The notes: generated from the letters alone by a model not told the origin. A stretch of DNA of 32,589 bases from Burkholderiales bacterium (GCA_025359985.1 JANYDB010000104.1:1-32589); one strand, 5' to 3'. Numbered from the stretch's first letter, positions 1-8,365 are shown. Translations and numbers: made by a program.

Positions 1-39
1 GAGGTAACGTTCGTTCAGGGTGAGGTGCGTGCGCTTCAT
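1..39 (-). CDS. IS30-like transposase, N-terminus only (cut by window edge)
   Basis: Reading leftward from an ATG at 39, thirteen codons give MKRTHLTLNERYL before the window ends. The pattern hLTLxERY close to the N-terminus is typical of IS30-family transposases (M-x-x-x-HLTLEERYQI in many members), which cut and rejoin DNA through a DDE catalytic domain. An AAAGGA ribosome site lies a few bases before the start. Only 13 residues are visible, so the HTH and DDE core cannot be checked, and no terminal inverted repeat was recognised in the 200 bases to the right, where the element's left end would lie. It could be another protein. Confidence 0.4.
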   Translation of the reverse strand, partial: MKRTHLTLNERYL

Positions 40-258
40 GGCAATGTCCTTTCGTCTTAGAAACAAAAGGGTACCGCTATTCGTGCCTCACCCCCTCCAT
101 CATGCGCCCTGATCTGTCGCCATTCGAAATGGAATCCAGGATTTTGCCTCAATCGCCGCGCCCAGCCTAGGGTTTTAAATTGTGACAATCATTTAATGGT
201 GGCGTGATTTTATTCACACGCCGCGCTTCACGTTATGAGTCGTGAATAGGCTGCCGCG

Positions 259-561
259 CTAGCTGCCAAAATCCATTTTGTTTACATCAAACACAGCCGT
301 TTTAGGTTTCGCGCTTGCCCTGATAGCATCACCGGTATCGATGAATGCTTCGGCGAGTTTGTAGCTGATCTTGGCCAGCGATTCGGCATTGGCGGTGATG
401 GTTGCGTTGCCGCCAGCGTCGGCAGCGCCGATGGTAACGGCGTCTTTAACAAGGTGAATATAAATGCTGGCGGCTAGCGCTTGAACAGCGCTGTCACCCT
501 CTTGTGGTGTGGACATAGTCGGGGCCGATACGGGTTTGGGTGGGTGGTGGGCTGCGCTCAT
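259..561 (-). CDS. Small hypothetical protein (100 aa)
   Basis: I do not recognise this protein. It has a Pro-rich first 15 residues, then an Ala-rich, probably helical region with a conserved-looking segment (AESLAKISYKLAEAF, residues about 59-73) and a polar tail. No signal peptide, membrane segment or Cys pair is seen. A second start at residue 16 (MSTPQEG) is possible; the first start has only a distant GAAGG upstream. The open frame, normal codon use and lack of any competing gene on the other strand argue that it is real. It is a single-gene unit facing left, away from the protease gene. Confidence 0.55.
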   Translation of the reverse strand: MSAAHHPPKPVSAPTMSTPQEGDSAVQALAASIYIHLVKDAVTIGAADAGGNATITANAESLAKISYKLAEAFIDTGDAIRASAKPKTAVFDVNKMDFGS

Positions 562-733
562 TTAATGACTATACCTTCATACCGCGTCAATTGTGCGGCG
601 CGCTAAAATATTGGCTATCATTTTTGGATGAGCCTTTCGATACTGTGTGCTTACGGCGAATGCGGCGTGCGAACTTTTTGACGCGTATAGCAATCAAAAA
701 TTCATTAAATTGTTTTTGAAGGAGCTCAAAAAA

Positions 734-769
734 ATGAATGAAAATTTCCAATCCAAACTAAATCTATGA
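734..769 (+). CDS. Putative 11-codon leader ORF coupled to the protease gene
   Basis: An ATG at 734 sits nine bases after a strong AAGGAG site (719-724) and encodes MNENFQSKLNL before a TGA. That stop overlaps the ATG at 766 of the serine protease (ATGA overlap), the usual geometry for translational coupling. The protease gene has no Shine-Dalgarno site of its own. This is an inference from spacing only: the peptide has no family, and the strong site could instead serve a protease start that I cannot place in frame. Confidence 0.4.
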   Translation: MNENFQSKLNL

Positions 770-1938
770 TGAAGCTCTTGCACCTTATGAAAAAAAATCG
801 ACCAAACATTGCTCCTCTTCGGCGCCCTTCATGGTCCGCATCCGTATTGCTCACCGGCTCGATATTCGCGGCTATCGCAGGCTTCATGGCGTTGATCAGT
901 GCAGATTTGTGGGCGCAACGAGGTATGGAGTCGCGCCCGATTGAGCCGCGCAGCATCGCGCCACGCGGGGCGTTACTGGAGCACGAGCGTGGTCTGGTTA
1001 CGCTGTTTGAAAACGCCGCACCGTCGGTTGCGTACATCACCACCGAAAATCTGGTGCGTCAGGGTTTTTTTGGCAATGAAATTGGCGTATCGCAAGGCGC
1101 GGGATCCGGTTTTGTGTGGGATAGCGCCGGGCATATCGTGACTAATTTTCATGTGGTACAGGGCGCGCAAAAAGTATTCGTGCAACTTGATGCGGGCAAA
1201 AAAGCGCTGAGTGCGGAAGTGGTTGGTGCGGCACCGGACTATGATCTAGCGGTCGTGAAATTGCGCGAGGTGCCGCCTAATCTGAAACCGATTCCGCTGG
1301 GCAGTTCACGCGATCTCAAGATCGGCCAAATGGTCATCGCCATCGGCAATCCGTTTGGTTTGTCGCGCACCATGACTACCGGTATTGTCTCCGCACTGGA
1401 TCGTCATTTGCCGACCACGGATTTTGCCGAAATTGCCGGCGCCATTCAAACCGATGCGGCGATTAACCCCGGCAATTCCGGCGGGCCGTTGCTCGATAGC
1501 GCGGGACGTTTGATTGGCGTGAATACCGCGATCCGTTCTTCCAGCGGCAGTTCAGCAGGCGTGGGCTTTTCAATTCCGGCCGATCTGGTCAATCGCATCG
1601 TGCCGCAGCTGATTGCGAAAGGGCGCGCGTACCGTCCCGGTATTGGCATTGTGCCGATTGATCCCTTTATTGTTTCGCAAAACGGCATACGCGGCGTGGT
1701 GATTGACAGCATTACGTCGCGCACGCCCGCGGCCGAATCAGGGCTCACCCCCTACAATCGGCGCACACGGCAAGTGGGTGATGTGATTGTAGGCGTGAAT
1801 GGCCGCATCATTGAAACGCTTTCTACCTTGGTGGCCGAGCTTGATCGAGTAGGGATCGGCAATGTGGCCGAACTGACGGTCGAACGTGATGGCAAAAGCC
1901 GCAAGGTGCGGGTAAAGGTGATTGATACGACGCGCTAG
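766..1938 (+). CDS. HtrA/DegS-type trypsin-like serine protease with one PDZ domain
   Basis: This is a periplasmic quality-control protease of the S1C family, which degrades or senses misfolded envelope proteins. A basic N-terminus and a hydrophobic segment at about 26-46 form a signal anchor or signal peptide. The trypsin fold follows, with catalytic His129 (TNFHVV), Asp160 (DYDLAVV) and Ser238 (GNSGGPLLD). One PDZ domain occupies about 285-388, ending in GDVIVGVNGRII and a typical last strand. A single PDZ and a membrane anchor resemble DegS more than DegP, and the 390-residue length fits. Starts at 766, 769 and 787 are all possible; none has its own ribosome site, and a short leader ORF overlaps the first. 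It is followed by a heptamer repeat and the M28 peptidase gene. Confidence 0.9.
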   Translation: MMKLLHLMKKNRPNIAPLRRPSWSASVLLTGSIFAAIAGFMALISADLWAQRGMESRPIEPRSIAPRGALLEHERGLVTLFENAAPSVAYITTENLVRQGFFGNEIGVSQGAGSGFVWDSAGHIVTNFHVVQGAQKVFVQLDAGKKALSAEVVGAAPDYDLAVVKLREVPPNLKPIPLGSSRDLKIGQMVIAIGNPFGLSRTMTTGIVSALDRHLPTTDFAEIAGAIQTDAAINPGNSGGPLLDSAGRLIGVNTAIRSSSGSSAGVGFSIPADLVNRIVPQLIAKGRAYRPGIGIVPIDPFIVSQNGIRGVVIDSITSRTPAAESGLTPYNRRTRQVGDVIVGVNGRIIETLSTLVAELDRVGIGNVAELTVERDGKSRKVRVKVIDTTR

Positions 1939-1961
1939 CGGGTGTGATGAGCGGTCTTCGC

Positions 1962-1996
1962 TATTGGGTATTGGCTATTGGCTAACGGGTAACGGA
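1962..1996 (+). repeat. Five tandem 7-bp units
   Basis: Five adjoining heptamers read TATTGGG, TATTGGC, TATTGGC, TAACGGG, TAACGGA (consensus TAWYGGV). They lie 24 bases after the protease stop and 73 bases before the M28 peptidase start. The phase is exact over all five units. No protein is encoded. Confidence 0.7.
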
Positions 1997-2069
1997 TCAA
2001 GGTAAGGTATAAAAACTTGCGCTATGATTTTGTATCATCATTTTTGTACTTTCATCCAAGGCGATCCCC

Positions 2070-3482
2070 ATGAAAATTATTGCAGCTATGTTTATTGCCC
2101 TGCTCGCGGCCCACGCTGTTGCACATGAGCAACAGCGTGCTCTACCTGCGTCAGCCCCTACATCAACATCAACGTCCACACTTGCGCCAAGCCCCATGAT
2201 TATCGAGATGGCGGCAAAAATTTCTGCAGCGCGGATTGAAAAAAATATTCGTAGGCTGGTCAGTTTCGAAACCCGCAATACCTTGTCGGATGCCAAAAGT
2301 GAAACTCGCGGGATTGGCGCCGCGCGCCGCTGGATTAAAGCTGAACTTGAGCAATGCGCGAAAGCGAGCGGTGGACGCATGAAGGTGGAATTCGATGAGC
2401 ATTTGGCGCAGCAGGCGGTGCGTATTCCGCAGCCCACTAATCTTGTCAATGTGGTCGCCACACTTCCTGGCATGCAGGCAGCCAGTGTGGATCGCCTGTA
2501 TGTTGTTTCTGGCCATTATGATTCCATGCCATCGAGCCCGGTCGATGGTGAAACGGCTGCGCCAGGAGCCAATGATGATGCGTCTGGCACCGCAGCCGTG
2601 ATGGAGCTGGCGTGTGTAATGTCGCAATATCAATTTGATGCGACGCTGGTTTTTATGGCGGTCGCAGGCGAAGAGCAGGGCTTGATTGGTGCAACCTTTT
2701 GGGCTCAAGCTGCAAAGGCAAAGGGCCTGAATATCGCCGGGATGATTACCAACGACATTATCGGTAACACCAAAGCAGCCGACGGCACGGTCATCAAAAA
2801 CCGTGTGCGCCTGTTTGCCGAAGGCGTACCACCGGTGAAGGAAATGAGCGATGAAGCCTTGACGTTGCTGCGCAGTGGTGGCGAGAATGATTTCCCGACG
2901 CGCCAGCTCGCCCGTTTCATCAAGGAGGCTGCAGACCGCAATATCGCTGCCACCCATATTGCGGTCGATGTTATTTATCGGCGCGACCGTTATTTGCGCG
3001 GCGGCGATCACACCCCGTTTCTGGAAGCCGGTTACGCCGCTGTGCGCATGACAGAGCCGGTGGAAGACTTTCGTCATCAGCATCAAAATCCGCGCGTGGA
3101 AAATGGTGTGCAATATGGCGATTTGCCGGAGTTTGTTGAATTTGAATATGTAGCCAATGTGGCTCGCGTTAACGCTGCTGGCCTTGCGGCCTTGGCGCTG
3201 GGCCCTGCTGCACCCAAAGAAGTGCAAATGGAAACCCTTAATCTTGAAAACGATTCCACGCTACGCTGGAAAGCGAATCTGGAGCCGGATGTGGCGGGCT
3301 ATCAGATCGTATGGCGCGATACTACTTCACCTTTCTGGCAGCACCGTAAAGACGTCGGCAATGTGACCCGCGCTACGATCAAAGGCGTGTCGAAAGATAA
3401 CGTCGTTTTCGGCGTGGTGGCCTACGATCAGGAAGGTAACGCCAGTGTCGCCACCTATCCGGTGCCGTTTCGGCTGCGTTAA
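2070..3482 (+). CDS. Secreted M28-family zinc aminopeptidase with C-terminal Fn3-like domain
   Basis: This is a two-zinc peptidase of family M28, probably removing N-terminal residues from peptides in the periplasm or outside the cell. Residues 1-18 form a signal peptide (MKIIAAMFIALLAAHAVA). The metal site is complete: His149 (GHYDS), bridging Asp169 (GANDDASG), Glu201/Glu202 (AGEEQG; base and ligand), Asp229 (TNDIIGN) and His314 (GGDHTPF). The last 85 residues or so (LRWKANLEPDVAGYQIVWRD onward) look like a fibronectin type III-like beta domain. The start follows AAGGCGA. An ATGAT-N5-ATCAT dyad at 2024-2038 lies in its upstream region. It appears to be a single-gene unit. Confidence 0.9.
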   Translation: MKIIAAMFIALLAAHAVAHEQQRALPASAPTSTSTSTLAPSPMIIEMAAKISAARIEKNIRRLVSFETRNTLSDAKSETRGIGAARRWIKAELEQCAKASGGRMKVEFDEHLAQQAVRIPQPTNLVNVVATLPGMQAASVDRLYVVSGHYDSMPSSPVDGETAAPGANDDASGTAAVMELACVMSQYQFDATLVFMAVAGEEQGLIGATFWAQAAKAKGLNIAGMITNDIIGNTKAADGTVIKNRVRLFAEGVPPVKEMSDEALTLLRSGGENDFPTRQLARFIKEAADRNIAATHIAVDVIYRRDRYLRGGDHTPFLEAGYAAVRMTEPVEDFRHQHQNPRVENGVQYGDLPEFVEFEYVANVARVNAAGLAALALGPAAPKEVQMETLNLENDSTLRWKANLEPDVAGYQIVWRDTTSPFWQHRKDVGNVTRATIKGVSKDNVVFGVVAYDQEGNASVATYPVPFRLR

Positions 3483-3484
3483 TG

Positions 3485-3555
3485 TTCACTACGTTTCCGT
3501 AAAAAAATTTCACTACGTTTCCGTAAAAAAATTCCACTACGTTGCTGTAAAGAGA
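3485..3555 (+). repeat. Three tandem copies of a 24-bp unit with internal dyad
   Basis: Units at 3485-3507, 3509-3531 and 3532-3555 share the core CACTACGTTTCCGTAAA; the first two are identical and the third has drifted (CACTACGTTGCTGTAAA). Each core holds a short dyad, TACG-N4-CGTA (TGTA in unit 3). The array starts three bases after the M28 stop and ends 63 bases before rdgC. It may be a protein-binding iteron, a small hairpin array or an old element end. No known family was recognised. Confidence 0.75.
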
Positions 3556-3618
3556 AATAATTGTCTAGATCAAAGCGGGCGCGTCATATAAAATCCAAGA
3601 TTTTTTGCCTGGAACATT

Positions 3619-4533
3619 ATGTGGTTTAAAAACCTGCAGATATATCGCTTTCCCGCCCCATGGAATACCACTGTCGCACTTCTTGAAGAAGCGCTTGCGC
3701 GTCATCCTTTTCGCTCCTGTACCAGTTATGAGTTACAGACGCAGGGCTGGGCCTCGCCACGCGAAAACGGCGCACTCGTGCACGCTGTAAACGGTCACTG
3801 GTTGCTGGCACTGGGAACTGAAAAAAAGCTGCTGCCAGCCTCCGTCATCAAGGAGCTGGTCAAACTTCGTGCGGTGGATATGGAACAGCGTCAGGGCTTC
3901 AAGCCGGGTCGTAAACAATTGCGTGAACTAAAAGATCAAACCACTGACGAGCTATTGCCTCGCGCATTCAATGTGCGGCGCAACACTCTGGTGTGGATTG
4001 ACCCAGTTCATGGTCGGCTGGTGATAGATGCGGGTTCGCCAGGCCGGGCCGACGAGGTGGTGGCGCACTTTAATAAAGCGATTACAGATATATCGCTGGA
4101 GCGTTTAAATGTAGCCATGTCGCCCGGGGCCGCCATGACATCGTGGCTGGCCGCCAATGAAACCCCGCACGGATTCTCGATTGATCAGGATACCGAACTG
4201 CAGTCACCAGCCGACGAAAAAGCCACGGTCCGCTTCGTGCGCCACGCGTTGGATCCGAAAGAAGTGCAGCGCCATATTGCCAACGGCAAGCAATGCACGC
4301 GTCTCGCGCTGACCTGGGCCAATCGGGTTTCCTTTGTGCTCACCGAATCATTTACTTTAAAGAAAATTTCGCTGGTGGACATTATTAAAGAAGGCCTGGA
4401 TTCGGGCCCCAGTATTCGCGATGAAGATGAGCAGCTCGATGCAGATTTTGCAATGATGACCGGTGAGCTAAAACAGCTGCTTGAAGATTTGGTCGAAGCA
4501 CTGGGCGGGGTGCAAACAGTGGGTGGCCATTAA
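3619..4533 (+). CDS. rdgC: Recombination-associated protein RdgC
   Basis: RdgC is a DNA-binding ring-shaped dimer that restrains RecA filament formation and is linked to replication and recombination. The N-terminus MWFKNLQIYRF with the following GWASP and LLALGTEKKLLPASVIKE blocks are family hallmarks, and the 304-residue length matches E. coli RdgC (303). The C-terminal part keeps the acidic, helical tail. The start is near a weak GGA. A possible promoter is TTGTCT (3561) with CATATA (3585), 18 bases apart. It stands alone and converges with the DUF1993 gene across a hairpin at 4559-4582. Confidence 0.95.
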   Translation: MWFKNLQIYRFPAPWNTTVALLEEALARHPFRSCTSYELQTQGWASPRENGALVHAVNGHWLLALGTEKKLLPASVIKELVKLRAVDMEQRQGFKPGRKQLRELKDQTTDELLPRAFNVRRNTLVWIDPVHGRLVIDAGSPGRADEVVAHFNKAITDISLERLNVAMSPGAAMTSWLAANETPHGFSIDQDTELQSPADEKATVRFVRHALDPKEVQRHIANGKQCTRLALTWANRVSFVLTESFTLKKISLVDIIKEGLDSGPSIRDEDEQLDADFAMMTGELKQLLEDLVEALGGVQTVGGH

Positions 4534-4558
4534 TTCTTTGCAGGTAATTTATAAGTAT

Positions 4559-4582
4559 CGTTGTGTCCACGCAGATACAACG
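4559..4582. terminator. Hairpin between convergent rdgC and DUF1993 genes
   Basis: A nine-pair stem (CGTTGTGTC with GATACAACG, one G-U pair) encloses a six-base loop, CACGCA. It lies 25 bases after the rdgC stop and 24 before the DUF1993 stop. Only a short T-run (TTTT) follows 10 bases later on the + strand, so intrinsic termination is possible but not classic. Confidence 0.4.
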
Positions 4583-4606
4583 ACGCATTCATTTTAAGGC
4601 TAGCTT

Positions 4607-5113
4607 CTAAGCGCGGCCCAAAAAATCACCCTTGCCAATTTCTACACCGTTATGACGCAGAATCGCGTAGGCCATGCTCATGTGGAAATAAAAATTGGGC
4701 AGCCCAAAATGAATCAAATACGGCTGCCCTTTAAAGGCAACCGGGTTGCCAGCGATGGTGATGCTGATATCGCGATCTTCCTGGCCGTCAATTTGTGCCG
4801 GGTTGAAGGTGCCGACATACGCCATGGTTTTATCAATGCGCGCGATTAAATCAGCAAAAGTTTTTTCATCATCTTCGTACTTGGGTACCTCAATGCCCGC
4901 TAAACGTGCGCATGGTCCTTTGGCAAAATCACAGGTGATTTGAACCTGCCGTGTCAGCGGAAACATATCGGGCGATAGGCGCGAGTTCAAAAACACACCC
5001 TCATCGATTTTTTTTACGATAGCATGCGCAGCAGCTTTGGTTAGTATGTTTTTTAGATTAGTCAGTGAGCGCTGAAAAACGGGAACTGAGGCTTGGTGTA
5101 GAGAGATAGTCAT
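4607..5113 (-). CDS. DUF1993 family protein (DinB-like superfamily)
   Basis: The protein matches the DUF1993 family (168 residues, usual length about 165-170). The N-terminal MTISLHQASVPVFQRSLTNL, the middle SRLSPDMFPLTRQVQ and CDFAKGPCARLAG, and the C-terminal LPNFYFHMSMAYAILRHNG with GKGDFLG are family blocks. The fold is predicted to be a four-helix bundle of the DinB-like type, and the function is unknown. His132 to His156 contain several His residues that could bind metal, but this is not established. The start is set by an AAAGGAAAG site five bases upstream. Single-gene unit on the minus strand. Confidence 0.9.
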   Translation of the reverse strand: MTISLHQASVPVFQRSLTNLKNILTKAAAHAIVKKIDEGVFLNSRLSPDMFPLTRQVQITCDFAKGPCARLAGIEVPKYEDDEKTFADLIARIDKTMAYVGTFNPAQIDGQEDRDISITIAGNPVAFKGQPYLIHFGLPNFYFHMSMAYAILRHNGVEIGKGDFLGRA

Positions 5114-5299
5114 TTCTTTCCTTTGGACGATAAATTGAGCGGTAGACTGAGCGTTGCCGTTGGCTAATACGCAATTTCAGACCATTTAGTTTAGCAGGCG
5201 AATTAATATTTGCGCTAATCCTGCGTTGATGATGAGATTGTCGATATGACGATCGAGTATTAAATTTATTTTGTTGATTTATTTTGTGGAGCTTCTTTC

Positions 5300-6421
5300 A
5301 TGGCGCTAAAGCATCCTCGTTACCCGCTGGGCCGCACAGTCATTCTTGATCACGACTCGGCGATTCTTCGCGCCAGTATCCCGCGGATGCTGAGAGATTC
5401 ACCCCACCGCAAGCTCGCCGTCTGGCTGCCGCCACAATATGACGCGATATCGACCACGGCTGCAAAAGTCCCGCTGCGTTTTCCGGTTTTGTACGATCTG
5501 GTGGGCTTTATGGGTTCGGGGCTGAGCCATATCAATTGGCGTGGGTTTGATGAGAATATTCCTGAACGCGCGGCCCGCCTGATTCATGAAGAGAAAATGG
5601 CGCCGGCAATTATTGTTTTTCCGGATTGCTTTACGGCACTGGGCGGCAACCAATACATTAATTCCTCCGCGATTGGAAACTACGCGGATTACATCACGCA
5701 GGAATTAATTCCGCTGGTCGATAAACAATTTCGTACCCTGGCATCACGCGAACATCGCGGCTGTTTTGGTAAATCGTCTGGCGGCTACGGTGCGATTATT
5801 CATGGGATGAAATACGCCAAATATTGGGGCGCAGTGGCCAGTCACTCGGGTGATGCATATTTTGATTTTGTGTACATGAATGATTGGCCGCGCACGCTTA
5901 CCGAGTTGATGAAACACCGCAACATCAAGCGCGTTGCAGGTCCCATCAATATTTCACGCGAAGAAAGAAACGCCGCCAACGGAATCGATGATGGCCGGGT
6001 AAAAAATTTCCTGCATGAGGTATGGAAAAAAGAAAAACTGTCTGAGGCTGAAGGTCATGCACTGATGATGATGGCCATGTCAGCGAGCTACGATCCTGAC
6101 CCCAAAGTGCCATTAGGTTTCCATCTGCCGTTTAATCTGGAAACGGGCGAGCGCATTGAAGCGCGCTGGAAAAATTGGCTTAAACATGATCCGATTAACC
6201 TGGTTGAAAAATACGCCACCAATCTGCAATCGCTCAATGGTATTTTTATTGATTGCGGCTGGCGTGACCAATATCATATTCACTACGGGGCACGCATTTT
6301 GAGCAAGCGTTTGAAGTCCGCCAAAATCAAGCATACCTATGAGGAATTCGACGATACCCACTCGGGCGTGGATTACCGAATGGAACAAAGCTTGCCGTTT
6401 TTACTCAAGGCTTTGAAGTAA
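5300..6421 (+). CDS. Alpha/beta-hydrolase esterase (esterase D / enterochelin esterase-like)
   Basis: This belongs to the putative esterase family (PF00756-like) that includes enterochelin esterase and S-formylglutathione hydrolase. The nucleophile Ser159 is in GKSSG (GxSxG); likely acid Asp318 (IFIDCG) and catalytic His354 (DDTHSGVDYR) complete the triad. The oxyanion strand and acidic region IIVFPDCFTALGGNQYINS precede the nucleophile. There is no signal peptide, so it is probably cytoplasmic. Residues 210-275 form a helical insertion, which makes it longer (373) than esterase D (about 280). The start follows GGAG at good spacing. The substrate cannot be told from sequence. Confidence 0.82.
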   Translation: MALKHPRYPLGRTVILDHDSAILRASIPRMLRDSPHRKLAVWLPPQYDAISTTAAKVPLRFPVLYDLVGFMGSGLSHINWRGFDENIPERAARLIHEEKMAPAIIVFPDCFTALGGNQYINSSAIGNYADYITQELIPLVDKQFRTLASREHRGCFGKSSGGYGAIIHGMKYAKYWGAVASHSGDAYFDFVYMNDWPRTLTELMKHRNIKRVAGPINISREERNAANGIDDGRVKNFLHEVWKKEKLSEAEGHALMMMAMSASYDPDPKVPLGFHLPFNLETGERIEARWKNWLKHDPINLVEKYATNLQSLNGIFIDCGWRDQYHIHYGARILSKRLKSAKIKHTYEEFDDTHSGVDYRMEQSLPFLLKALK

Positions 6422-6501
6422 AAAAATAAAAACAAATAATAAGCACTGGCGAGGCGTTTCAGGTATTTATGCTCTAAAAGCCTTACCAATGCTAGAGTTT
6501 G

Positions 6502-7806
6502 TCAATGGTAGTGCGCGGGCGACAAATTCGAATCATCCGGCATATGCGGATGGACTGCCTCTGCATCAGCATCATAAAACAGCGGTGCACCACAATCGTC
6601 GCAAAACTCCGGCGGCAATACGCCAGGCAGCTTGGTGATCTTGCCCACCTTTGCGGCCTTTAGAATGGTTTCGATTTCTTCACGCGGGCCTGGGTTGGCG
6701 TCATCATCTTCTTGACTGACCAACGGCCAGATCATGCCATTGACCACTTCGCCGCTGTTTTTTAAAGCGAAGGCAACCCGATATTCATCCACTTGCGCCT
6801 CGCCTACGCCGGCGATAATGGCGTGTAATTGATCAGCCGTAGTGCTGAGCGCCGTTTCAAGGTGATCCACCGCGCTGGTCACCATACAAGGCCGTACCCG
6901 GCGATCACACTCGCGGCAGTTGCGAAAAAAAGCATCTGGCAGACCGCACTCCAGCGATGCCCCAGGAATGAGTTTGGCAAGCTCGGGCTTGGTGTGTTCT
7001 ACCCAGTCAACTAAACAGTCGTTGCGGCTCACTGCCACTTCGTTTTGTACGGCGCGGGTTTTTTTACTGGCTTTAGCGGGCGCAGTTGAAAGTGTTTTAG
7101 CGCGGGTTTGGGTGCTGGCTTTTGCGGCCACTTTGGCAGGCGCTGCGGCACACTCATTTTGCCAGCCTTCTTGCCAGCGAAAGATCGGCATGCCTAACGG
7201 CGCGATCACGACCGCAAGCAGCATGCGCGTGTCTGCAGGCATATCGAGGGTGACTATCTTGCTCGCCTTGGTTGAGAGAATGTCCTTATTAACAACTGCG
7301 TCAGCTAAGTACTGCAATAATTTGCGGGTTTCGGAAAACGATTGTGGCAAATGATCAATTGAATATAAAAATGGATTGACCGCACATTGCGTATCACGTG
7401 CGAACACATATTTACGCAGGCCGTCTTCAATCAAGGCAACGCCAGCGGCGCGCAGTTGCCCGGCTGCCATGGGATATTTAGACCAGGCAATAAGCGGTAC
7501 AGAAACCAGCAGGGCCTGATAGTGGCTACCGTCCACATCAAAAAAACATGATTCGGATGCCGCTTCGACTGATGCTGCCAGCGCATCATGTGCATCGGGC
7601 TCGCTTTCATAAGTGAAGTCAAGTGCGGTTTCGATGGCGCTGTCATTGCCTGCATCAAGCAATTGCATGGCGAACGTTTCGAGTTGCGTATCCCAATAGC
7701 GATTTTCGACTCGGCAGCCGGACCTTACAGAGTCGCTGGCCATTTGAATCAGCCGTGTTGCGTCTTTTGACAGGCGCTGGGAGGATTTTTGGCGTTGGCG
7801 TTTCAT
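6502..7806 (-). CDS. DUF2863 family protein
   Basis: The protein fits DUF2863, a betaproteobacterial family of unknown function: RLSKDATRLIQMASDSVRSG at the N-terminus, ENRYWDTQLE, then LIAWSKYPM and FRWQEGWQ. It has two putative metal-binding pairs: Cys297/Cys300/Cys307 (NCRECDRRVRPC) and Cys402/Cys405 (CDDCG). Residues 219-256 are an Ala/Lys/Thr linker resembling histone H1-like tails (PAKVAAKAS, PAKASKKTR). Length 434 is near the family norm. No signal peptide is seen, so it is probably cytoplasmic. It is alone on the minus strand and its start overlaps nothing. Confidence 0.85.
   Translation of the reverse strand: MKRQRQKSSQRLSKDATRLIQMASDSVRSGCRVENRYWDTQLETFAMQLLDAGNDSAIETALDFTYESEPDAHDALAASVEAASESCFFDVDGSHYQALLVSVPLIAWSKYPMAAGQLRAAGVALIEDGLRKYVFARDTQCAVNPFLYSIDHLPQSFSETRKLLQYLADAVVNKDILSTKASKIVTLDMPADTRMLLAVVIAPLGMPIFRWQEGWQNECAAAPAKVAAKASTQTRAKTLSTAPAKASKKTRAVQNEVAVSRNDCLVDWVEHTKPELAKLIPGASLECGLPDAFFRNCRECDRRVRPCMVTSAVDHLETALSTTADQLHAIIAGVGEAQVDEYRVAFALKNSGEVVNGMIWPLVSQEDDDANPGPREEIETILKAAKVGKITKLPGVLPPEFCDDCGAPLFYDADAEAVHPHMPDDSNLSPAHYH
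7039..7152 (-). other. Ala/Lys/Thr-rich linker within DUF2863
   Basis: This segment encodes residues 219-256, with about one third Ala and a quarter Lys/Arg and two PAK motifs. It separates the N-terminal domain from the Cys-containing C-terminal half and is probably disordered and positively charged. Confidence 0.6.
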
Positions 7807-7957
7807 GAGCAGGCTTAATCATTTTTATTTTATAGAAGCCCTGATTATAGACCCCATAGCGGTCGTGTATTCAGCGATGGCTGTCGGTTATGCACTCCCC
7901 CAACGGCTATCCAGTGCTACAGCCGAGCCTGCCGCCAATATTGCTCGCAACTCATTT

Positions 7958-8140
7958 CTAAACAGGCGTACCGATTGCGGCGGCCACGTGCATTACCGGG
8001 GCGCGTCGCAAATCCGCTTCATGATGACGTTGCAACGACAGACTAATCGTGTTGATAAGCTGATTCAGCAGACGCACAAATTCAGCGTGTCGCAGGGCGC
8101 GGGCGTGGTTTTCAATTTCAATACGGCTGGGCATTTTCAT
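7958..8140 (-). CDS. Small hypothetical protein (60 aa)
   Basis: I do not recognise a named family. The sequence begins MKMPSRIEIENHARALRHAEFVRLLNQL, an amphipathic helix with alternating charged and hydrophobic positions, then a second helix (ISLSLQRHHEADLRR). No membrane segment is visible. No clear ribosome site precedes the start. The opposite strand carries a longer open frame (7805-8155), but its protein looks random in composition, and this minus-strand frame has the better helix pattern. Confidence is moderate only. Confidence 0.5.
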   Translation of the reverse strand: MKMPSRIEIENHARALRHAEFVRLLNQLINTISLSLQRHHEADLRRAPVMHVAAAIGTPV

Positions 8141-8365
8141 GGCAATCTCGGGTGAGTGTTCGGTGATGCGTACAACCTATTTTAACAATCTGAACGGTCT
8201 GTGCTGCTGCTGGCGGTAAGGTCAGCTTTTATATTTCTTAATTTAATGTTTCTTTTACATTGACTATGTTATTACCTTCCTTATCACCAACAATGACATC
8301 GAATGGCATAATATTGCGGAAATAAATTCATAAGTAAAATGGAACTCATTCGAGAAAGGCCATAA

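Noticed and set aside
201-222. GGCGTG / CACGCC hairpin as terminator of the 259-561 gene
   Set aside because: No T-run follows on either strand.
2169-3227. 352-codon open frame on the minus strand opposite the M28 gene
   Set aside because: Its protein is rich in His, Arg and Cys with no domain, while the plus strand has a full M28 metal site.
3485-3555. CRISPR array
   Set aside because: The units abut each other without spacers and no cas genes are present.
7805-8155. 116-codon plus-strand frame beginning at the DUF2863 start
   Set aside because: It overlaps the DUF2863 start, looks random in composition, and competes with the better minus-strand frame at 7958-8140.
8260-8286. Promoter TTGACT / TTATCA for the LysR gene
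   Set aside because: Spacing is only 15 bases and the -10 match is weak.
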